Part shown: positions 1 through 6,215 of the stretch, one piece after another | Layout: the number at the start of each line of letters is the position of its first letter | Numbering within the stretch: the stretch's first letter is position 1 | DNA from: Propionibacteriaceae bacterium | GTDB lineage: Bacteria > Actinomycetota > Actinomycetes > Propionibacteriales > Propionibacteriaceae | NCBI GenBank assembly: GCA_031254155.1 | Contig: JAIRVA010000345.1 | Span: 1-6,215, forward strand | DNA: 6,215 bases | Direction of reading: 5' to 3' | The notes under the pieces: model-generated | The model's input: the letters and a program-made list of their open reading frames with translations, nothing else | Told to the model about the DNA's origin: nothing | Databases searched by the model: none | Translations under genes and position numbers: made by a program

Positions 1-3247
<3,247 letters not shown>

Positions 3248-3253
3248 AATAGG

Positions 3254-3260
3254 TCCTTCC
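3254..3260 (-). promoter_or_regulatory. Ribosome binding site that fixes the TTG start of rpoB
   Basis: GGAAGGA on the minus strand, 6 nt upstream of the TTG at 3247. It is the only good Shine-Dalgarno match in this region and decides in favour of TTG over the downstream ATG codon in MEVPN. Most actinobacterial RpoB proteins also begin M-A-A or similar, which fits the MAAL that follows. Confidence 0.75.
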
Positions 3261-3338
3261 AGAACTCGCCAGGGGGAATGGCGCGCCTCTTGACCGCACT
3301 AAAAGCACACAACAAGGGACACGCTAAGGCAAAATACA

Positions 3339-3367
3339 ACACTAGCCTAGGAACTCGCAGAACGCAA
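3339..3367 (-). promoter_or_regulatory. Predicted promoter for rpoB between rplL and rpoB
   Basis: On the minus strand, TTGCGT (3367-3362) and TAGTGT (3344-3339) are separated by exactly 17 nt, which fits the primary-sigma pattern of actinomycetes (TTGNNN, 17-18 nt, TANNNT). Transcription would start near 3332, giving an rpoB leader of about 85 nt. The local sequence is clearly more AT-rich than the genes around it. A second -10-like box, TACACT at 3431-3426, lacks a good -35 and lies inside a small inverted repeat (CCCAGT...ACTGGG), so I rank it lower. The prediction is from sequence pattern only. Confidence 0.5.
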
Positions 3368-3471
3368 GCTCCCGACCGGGGCAAAAATCGACGTGCTGAC
3401 AACTTCGATCTGTACGTCGCAACCCAGTGTACCCCGACTGGGCGCGAAAAGAACACCCCCGCGCGACACGA

Positions 3472-3499
3472 CAATGGCCACCCCGGAGGGTGGCCATTG
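3472..3499 (-). terminator. Strong hairpin after rplL: attenuator, partial terminator or processing site
   Basis: A perfect 12-bp inverted repeat (3472-3483 with 3488-3499) encloses four bases. In the transcript the loop reads UCCG closed by C-G, that is cUNCGg, a very stable tetraloop class. It starts 17 nt after the rplL stop. No T-run follows directly; the nearest, TTCTTTT, is about 20 nt further on. In Escherichia coli the rplL-rpoB gap holds a partial terminator and an RNase III site that lower rpoB relative to rplL. A similar role here is inference; it could also simply protect the 3' end of the rplJ-rplL mRNA. Confidence 0.65.
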
Positions 3500-3516
3500 G
3501 TGGGCTGGACGCGGTG

Positions 3517-3903
3517 TCACTTGATGGTGACAGTCGCCCCGGCGCTTTCGAGCTGATCCTTCGCCTTGGCGGCGGCTTCCTTGTTGACCTTCTCGAGGAC
3601 GACCTTCGGGGCCTCCTCGACCAGATCCTTGGCTTCCTTGAGGCCGAGGCTGGTGAGCGCGCGAACCTCCTTGATGACCTGGATCTTCTTGTCGCCCGCG
3701 GAGTCGAGGATGACGTCGAACTCGGTCTGCTCCTCGACCTCTTCCGCCGGAGCAGCGGCGGCGGCCGGGCCGACGGCCACGGCCACGGGGGCAGCGGCGG
3801 TCACACCGAACGTGTCTTCGAACAACTTCACGAACTCAGAGAGCTCGATGAGTGTCATTTCCTTGAAAGCGTCGAGGAGTTCCTCGTTGCTGAGCTTCGC
3901 CAT
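3517..3903 (-). CDS. rplL: 50S ribosomal protein L7/L12
   Basis: L7/L12 forms the flexible stalk of the 50S subunit, present as several dimers bound to L10, and recruits and stimulates the GTPase translation factors. The protein is 128 residues, normal for the family. The N-terminal dimerisation and L10-binding domain (1-34) begins MAKLSNEELLDAFKEMTLIELSEFV when read through and is followed by an Ala/Pro/Val-rich hinge (about 35-58). The globular factor-binding domain (59-128) contains EFDVILDSAGDKKIQVIKEVR and GLKEAKDLVEEAP. The start is ATG at 3903; longer reading of the same frame to 4011 is rejected because it overlaps rplJ and is not conserved. The binding site GAAGGA directly follows the rplJ stop, and only 13 nt separate the genes, so translation is probably coupled or at least co-operonic. 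Extra L12 per L10 would require its strong ribosome binding site. Confidence 0.98.
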   Translation of the reverse strand: MAKLSNEELLDAFKEMTLIELSEFVKLFEDTFGVTAAAPVAVAVGPAAAAAPAEEVEEQTEFDVILDSAGDKKIQVIKEVRALTSLGLKEAKDLVEEAPKVVLEKVNKEAAAKAKDQLESAGATVTIK

Positions 3904-3916
3904 GATGGCATCCTTC

Positions 3917-4522
3917 CTATTCTGTGGCAGCTTCTGCCGGGTTTCCGTCGGCAGCGTTCGCTGCTGGGGTTGAGGCTGACGCCTCGGGTGCCGCCTCCGC
4001 GGCTTGAGCACTGGCTCGCGACTCCTGGAGCGCCCCCCACGCGCGGGCCGCTTGGCTGAGCGGCGCAGCGAAGAGGTACACGGCCTTGGAGAGGTTGGCG
4101 TTCATCGCGCCCGCCATCTTCGCAAGCAGAACCTCGCGCGATTCCAGATCGGCGAGCTTCTTCACGGTGTCGGCGTCGAGGACTCGTCCGTCCATGTAGC
4201 CGCCCTTGATGACCAGTGCAGGGTTCTCCTTCGCGAAGTTCCGGATCCCCTTCGCCGCGTTGGCCACGTCGCCCGTGATGAAGGCGATGGCCGTCGGCCC
4301 GCTCAGTTGGTCATCGAGTCCCTCGATGCCAGCGTTACGGGCGGCGATGGTGGTCAGGGTGTTCTTCGCAACGGAGTACGTGGCGTCGCTGCTGATTGAG
4401 CGGCGCAGATTTTTGAGTGCCTTGACCGATAGGCCGCGGTACTCGGTCAGAACCGCCGCCGCCGAACCGGCGAACTTGTCGCTCAGCTCCTTGACGGTCG
4501 CTTCCTTGTCTGGCCTCGCCAT
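3917..4522 (-). CDS. rplJ: 50S ribosomal protein L10
   Basis: L10 is the base of the ribosomal stalk: it binds 23S rRNA with L11 and carries L7/L12 dimers on its C-terminal helix. It is 201 residues. The N-terminal RNA-binding domain is evident (MARPDKEATVKELSDKF, LTEYRGLSVKALKNLR at 26-40, YSVAKNTL at 49-56, GPTAIAF at 75-81). The C-terminal L12-binding helix lies at about 140-168. A low-complexity Ala/Glu/Ser/Pro tail follows (about 170-201), making the protein some 25 residues longer than short actinobacterial L10 proteins of about 175. The ATG at 4522 has AAGGAG 5 nt upstream. In many actinomycetes rplK-rplA are close upstream; here the next gene is cbiB on the other strand, so this is the first gene of its transcription unit. 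The gene is probably autoregulated through its leader RNA. Confidence 0.97.
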   Translation of the reverse strand: MARPDKEATVKELSDKFAGSAAAVLTEYRGLSVKALKNLRRSISSDATYSVAKNTLTTIAARNAGIEGLDDQLSGPTAIAFITGDVANAAKGIRNFAKENPALVIKGGYMDGRVLDADTVKKLADLESREVLLAKMAGAMNANLSKAVYLFAAPLSQAARAWGALQESRASAQAAEAAPEASASTPAANAADGNPAEAATE

Positions 4523-4565
4523 GAGGTCTCCTTCCTGCTTGGTGCCTCGTACCCCCGGAACACAG

Positions 4566-4598
4566 AAAAGCCCTGATCTCGGCGCAGGAGGTCAGGGC
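4566..4598 (-). terminator. Intrinsic terminator (attenuator) in the rplJ leader
   Basis: GCCCTGA (4598-4592) pairs with TCAGGGC (4576-4570), 7 bp. The stem continues past one C/A mismatch with CTC/GAG, around a loop of CTGCGCC. TTTT (4569-4566) follows directly. It lies 44 nt before the rplJ start, the usual place of an attenuator. Its loop-side CCTGCGC (4588-4582) is complementary to GCGCAGG (4624-4618) in the upstream leader, so a competing antiterminator pairing is possible. Confidence 0.75.
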
Positions 4599-4677
4599 GT
4601 ACAAATACGCTATGTCACCTGCGCAGGTCAACACTGTTCTTCGGCCAGTCGGAACTGACAACCGGCGGTCTTCGGCT
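4599..4677 (-). ncRNA. L10 leader (ribosomal protein L10-L12 binding RNA)
   Basis: The untranslated leader of rplJ contains the sequence blocks typical of the bacterial L10 leader family: GCCGAAGACCGCCGG near its 5' end and TTGACCTGCGCAGGTGACA near its 3' end. In between is a 6-bp hairpin GTCAGT-TCCG-ACTGGC (one G-T pair). In this family the L10(L12)n complex binds a kink-turn-bearing stem and represses the operon. The block GCCGAAGA occurs twice (4676-4669 and 4645-4638), and ACCTGCGCAGGT (4628-4617) is a perfect 12-nt palindrome. Family assignment rests on my recognition of these blocks, position and terminator; a covariance-model search was not run. The exact 5' end depends on the promoter call. 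Confidence 0.8.
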
Positions 4678-4682
4678 CATCT

Positions 4683-4712
4683 AGTGTACGCGGCCGGGCC
4701 CGCCGTAGACAA
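4683..4712 (-). promoter_or_regulatory. Predicted promoter of rplJ-rplL operon
   Basis: On the minus strand, TTGTCT (4712-4707), an 18-nt spacer and TACACT (4688-4683). A start near 4677-4676 would place the first L10-leader block, GCCGAAGA, at the very 5' end of the RNA, which supports the call. The -35 box is only about 7 bp from the predicted cbiB -10 box on the other strand, so the two polymerases would compete for the same DNA. Confidence 0.65.
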
Positions 4713-4718
4713 ACCAGG

Positions 4719-4724
4719 TAGGAT
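4719..4724 (+). promoter_or_regulatory. Predicted -10 box of cbiB promoter (leaderless start)
   Basis: TAGGAT fits TANNNT of the actinobacterial primary sigma. Transcription would start about 4731-4733, two to four bases before the cbiB ATG at 4735. No convincing -35 is visible at 17-18 nt upstream (the region is GGGCCC-like), so this is a moderate call. The absence of a spaced Shine-Dalgarno before 4735 agrees with a leaderless mRNA, which is common in actinomycetes. Confidence 0.45.
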
Positions 4725-4734
4725 GGGCCCCCAC

Positions 4735-5739
4735 ATGCTGTCCTTTGTCCCGCTTCTGGCCACCTCGACCGTCGCCATCACCACCGGCGCCCTTCTCGAC
4801 CGTCTCATCGGCGATCCCCGGCAACTCCCCCACCTCGTCCGCGGCCTCGGCACCCTCATCACCCGCGTCGAACGGGTGCTCGTACCCTCCGCCGGGCTGC
4901 CGTCCCGGACCGCCCGTCGGCGCGGGACCGGACTGGTGGTCGTGACACTGACGGTCGCCGGTCTTGGCACCGCCCTCCTGCTCGGTGTGGCCTACGCCGT
5001 CTCCCTCTGGCTCGGCGGCGCGGTCGAAGCGATTCTCGTCTGGCAGTGTCTGGCAGTCAAAAGTCTGCGCGACGAATCGGCGGCGGTACGAACGAGCCTC
5101 ATCGTCGGCGACCTCGGCGGCGCCCGGTCCGCGGTGTCGATGATCGTCGGCCGCGACACCGCCGGATTGGACGCGACCGGCGTGGCCCGGGCTGCGGTGG
5201 AAACGGTGGCCGAGAACACGACCGACGCAGTGGTCGCGCCCTTCGCCGCCATGCTGGTCGCTGGCGGGGTCGGCGGGGTGGTCTACAAGGCGGTCAACAC
5301 GCTGGACTCGATGGTCGGCTACCGCAACGCCCGCTACCGCGACTTCGGCCGGACCGCCGCCCGCGTCGACGATGTCGTGAACTGGCTGCCGGCCCGCGTG
5401 GCCGCGGGGATGATGGTGGCCGCCTCCCGCTTGACCGGGGACGACGCGCGGGGCGCGTACCGGATCTGGCGGCGCGACCACGCCCGGCACGCGAGCCCGA
5501 ACTCCGGCCAGACCGAAGCCGCCTGCGCCGGTGCCCTGGGGATCAGGCTTGGCGGACCGGCCACGTACGGCGGGGAACGGTCGGACAAACCCACGCTCGG
5601 TGACGCCCTCCGGCCCGTCGGCGCCGACGACATCGCCCGGGCGGGCCGGCTGATGAGCGCCACCGCCTGGCTCGCCCTCGCCGTCGTGGTCGGTCTGCGG
5701 GCGGCCCTCTGGGGGGTGATCGTCCGTGCTGGCGGATGA
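4735..5739 (+). CDS. cbiB: Adenosylcobinamide-phosphate synthase CbiB (CobD in the aerobic nomenclature)
   Basis: CbiB is an inner-membrane enzyme that joins aminopropanol phosphate (or aminopropanol) to adenosylcobyric acid, giving adenosylcobinamide (phosphate) in vitamin B12 synthesis. The protein is 334 residues, close to the usual 310-330. Family motifs are clear: ALLDRLIGDPRQLPH (19-33), the cytoplasmic block AVKSLRDESAAVR (107-119), AAVETVAENTTDAVVAPF (153-170), YKAVNTLDSMVGYRN (184-198), YRDFG (201-205), SPNSGQTEAACAGALGIRLGG (254-274). Hydrophobic stretches near 4-20, 66-104, 165-183, 217-231 and 310-331 fit a polytopic membrane protein. I chose ATG at 4735; an in-frame ATG at 4723 (MGPH) overlaps the predicted -10 box, and the ATG at 4612 would run antisense through the L10 leader. 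It is followed, with a 14-nt overlap, by the gene whose product supplies its substrate. No cobalamin riboswitch fits into the 212-bp gap upstream. Confidence 0.95.
   Translation: MLSFVPLLATSTVAITTGALLDRLIGDPRQLPHLVRGLGTLITRVERVLVPSAGLPSRTARRRGTGLVVVTLTVAGLGTALLLGVAYAVSLWLGGAVEAILVWQCLAVKSLRDESAAVRTSLIVGDLGGARSAVSMIVGRDTAGLDATGVARAAVETVAENTTDAVVAPFAAMLVAGGVGGVVYKAVNTLDSMVGYRNARYRDFGRTAARVDDVVNWLPARVAAGMMVAASRLTGDDARGAYRIWRRDHARHASPNSGQTEAACAGALGIRLGGPATYGGERSDKPTLGDALRPVGADDIARAGRLMSATAWLALAVVVGLRAALWGVIVRAGG
5712..5720 (+). promoter_or_regulatory. Ribosome binding site inside cbiB for the downstream aminotransferase gene
   Basis: GGGGGTGAT matches the GGAGGTGAT complement of the 16S rRNA tail at eight of nine positions and lies 5 nt before GTG 5726. 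It sits within the last codons of cbiB. An in-frame stop at 5717-5719 excludes any earlier start in that frame, so this site fixes the GTG start. Confidence 0.75.
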
Positions 5740-6215
5740 ACACGGCGGCGACCGGGCGGCGTATCCAGGCGTGCGGCTCGACTTTTCGACCAGCGTCGGC
5801 CCGCTGGGGACGCCACCGGCCGTCGCCCAGGCGATCACCGCCGCGATCCCGGCCATCGACCGGTACCCCGACCCAGCCTGCCGGGGCCTCCGGGCCGCCC
5901 TGGCCGCCCACCACGGCCTTACGGCATCAACTATTGCGTGCGGCAACGGTGCCGCTGACATCATCCACCGGATCGCCTGGGCACTGCGCCCGCGCCGGGT
6001 CCTTACCTTCGCCCCGACGTTTACCGAGTACGCGCACTCTGCCCGCGCCGTCGACGCCGAGGTCATCCATCAGCCCCTGTCACCCCCATATTTCGACCTG
6101 ACCGACGCCACCCTCGCCGCCGTCACCGACGGGATTGACCTCGTGTTCTGCTGCCAGCCGAACAACCCGACCGGCCGACTGACCGCGGCAGACCGACTCG
6201 CCCAGTTAGTTGACC
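5726..6215 (+). CDS. cobC: PLP-dependent threonine-phosphate decarboxylase-like aminotransferase, 3' end outside window
   Basis: This is the N-terminal half (163 codons of an expected 330-350) of a fold-type I PLP enzyme related to histidinol-phosphate aminotransferase. In B12 synthesis such enzymes (CobD of Salmonella, CobC of Pseudomonas) decarboxylate L-threonine O-3-phosphate to aminopropanol phosphate, the substrate of CbiB. Visible motifs are HGGD (6-9), LDFSTSVGPLG (18-28, in place of the usual LDFSANINPLG), RYPDP (46-50), GNGAADII (73-80, cofactor phosphate region), APTFTEY (96-102) and QPNNPTG (144-150). The Schiff-base lysine lies beyond the edge. The start is GTG at 5726, overlapping cbiB by 14 nt, with an excellent Shine-Dalgarno; translation is likely coupled. 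The call as threonine-phosphate decarboxylase rather than histidinol-phosphate aminotransferase rests on the HGGD start, the GNGAAD motif and the adjacent cbiB; the naming of cobC/cobD varies between organisms. Confidence 0.88.
   Translation, partial: MLADEHGGDRAAYPGVRLDFSTSVGPLGTPPAVAQAITAAIPAIDRYPDPACRGLRAALAAHHGLTASTIACGNGAADIIHRIAWALRPRRVLTFAPTFTEYAHSARAVDAEVIHQPLSPPYFDLTDATLAAVTDGIDLVFCCQPNNPTGRLTAADRLAQLVD

Noticed and set aside
3386..3409. TTGTCA-like -35 element in the rplL-rpoB gap
   Set aside because: There is no -10 box at a suitable distance downstream (the expected place reads CCGGTC), so I did not call a promoter.
3904..4011. Longer rplL starting at 4011
   Set aside because: The additional 36 residues are Arg/Pro/Gln-rich, overlap the end of rplJ in another frame and lack family similarity; ATG 3903 has a good ribosome binding site and the conserved MAKLS start.
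4641..4668. Possible B12-box-like string (CCAGTCGGAACTGACAACC) upstream of cbiB on the plus strand
   Set aside because: It matches the cobalamin riboswitch core only loosely, no surrounding helices are evident, and the same bases are fully explained as the complement of the L10 leader. It would also lie upstream of the predicted cbiB transcription start.
4612..4734. N-terminal extension of cbiB to an ATG at 4612, or to the ATG at 4723
   Set aside because: The first runs antisense through the L10 leader and rplJ promoter and has no family similarity. The second overlaps the predicted -10 box with no spaced ribosome binding site. The protein from 4735 already begins where CbiB proteins normally do, although 4723 cannot be excluded.
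4681..6066. A 461-codon open frame on the minus strand across cbiB
   Set aside because: Shadow of the cobalamin genes in GC-rich DNA; the translation is Gly/Arg/Asp/His-rich without domains, and the plus strand carries clear family motifs.

Overview
The window looks like a chromosomal piece of a high-GC actinomycete (Actinomycetota). The evidence is the GC-rich third codon positions, an RpoB and L10 of actinobacterial type, an actinobacterial L10 leader, -10 boxes of the TANNNT type, and strong AAGGAG / GGAGGTGATC-like ribosome binding sites. I cannot place the genus. Propionibacteriales or Micromonosporales-like relatives are possible but unproven. There are no insertion sequences, tRNAs, rRNAs, CRISPR arrays or other mobile elements that I can see.

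The left three quarters is the 'beta operon', read on the minus strand: rplJ (L10, 3917-4522), rplL (L7/L12, 3517-3903) and rpoB (RNA polymerase beta, 3247 down to the left edge, 3' end outside the window). rplJ has its own promoter (about 4683-4712) and a roughly 155-nt leader. That leader carries an L10-binding RNA and an intrinsic terminator, so the operon is probably autoregulated by the L10-L12 complex. Between rplL and rpoB lies a 269-bp gap. It holds a perfect 12-bp hairpin with a UCCG tetraloop and then a plausible separate rpoB promoter, which would let beta subunit and L7/L12 be made in different amounts.

The right quarter reads on the plus strand and holds two cobalamin genes: cbiB (4735-5739, adenosylcobinamide-phosphate synthase) and an overlapping PLP-dependent threonine-phosphate decarboxylase-like gene (5726 to the right edge, partial). 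The second enzyme makes the aminopropanol phosphate that the first attaches to cobyric acid, so they form a translationally coupled pair. The cbiB promoter appears to sit back to back with the rplJ promoter, and cbiB is probably translated from a leaderless or nearly leaderless mRNA.

The most notable points are three. The rifampicin-binding segment of RpoB carries natural substitutions, including Ser where Leu is usual. The cobalamin and ribosomal operons have tightly packed divergent promoters. The gap between rplL and rpoB has a highly structured, apparently regulatory layout. I found no convincing new type of system; this is mostly core genome with regulatory details worth checking.
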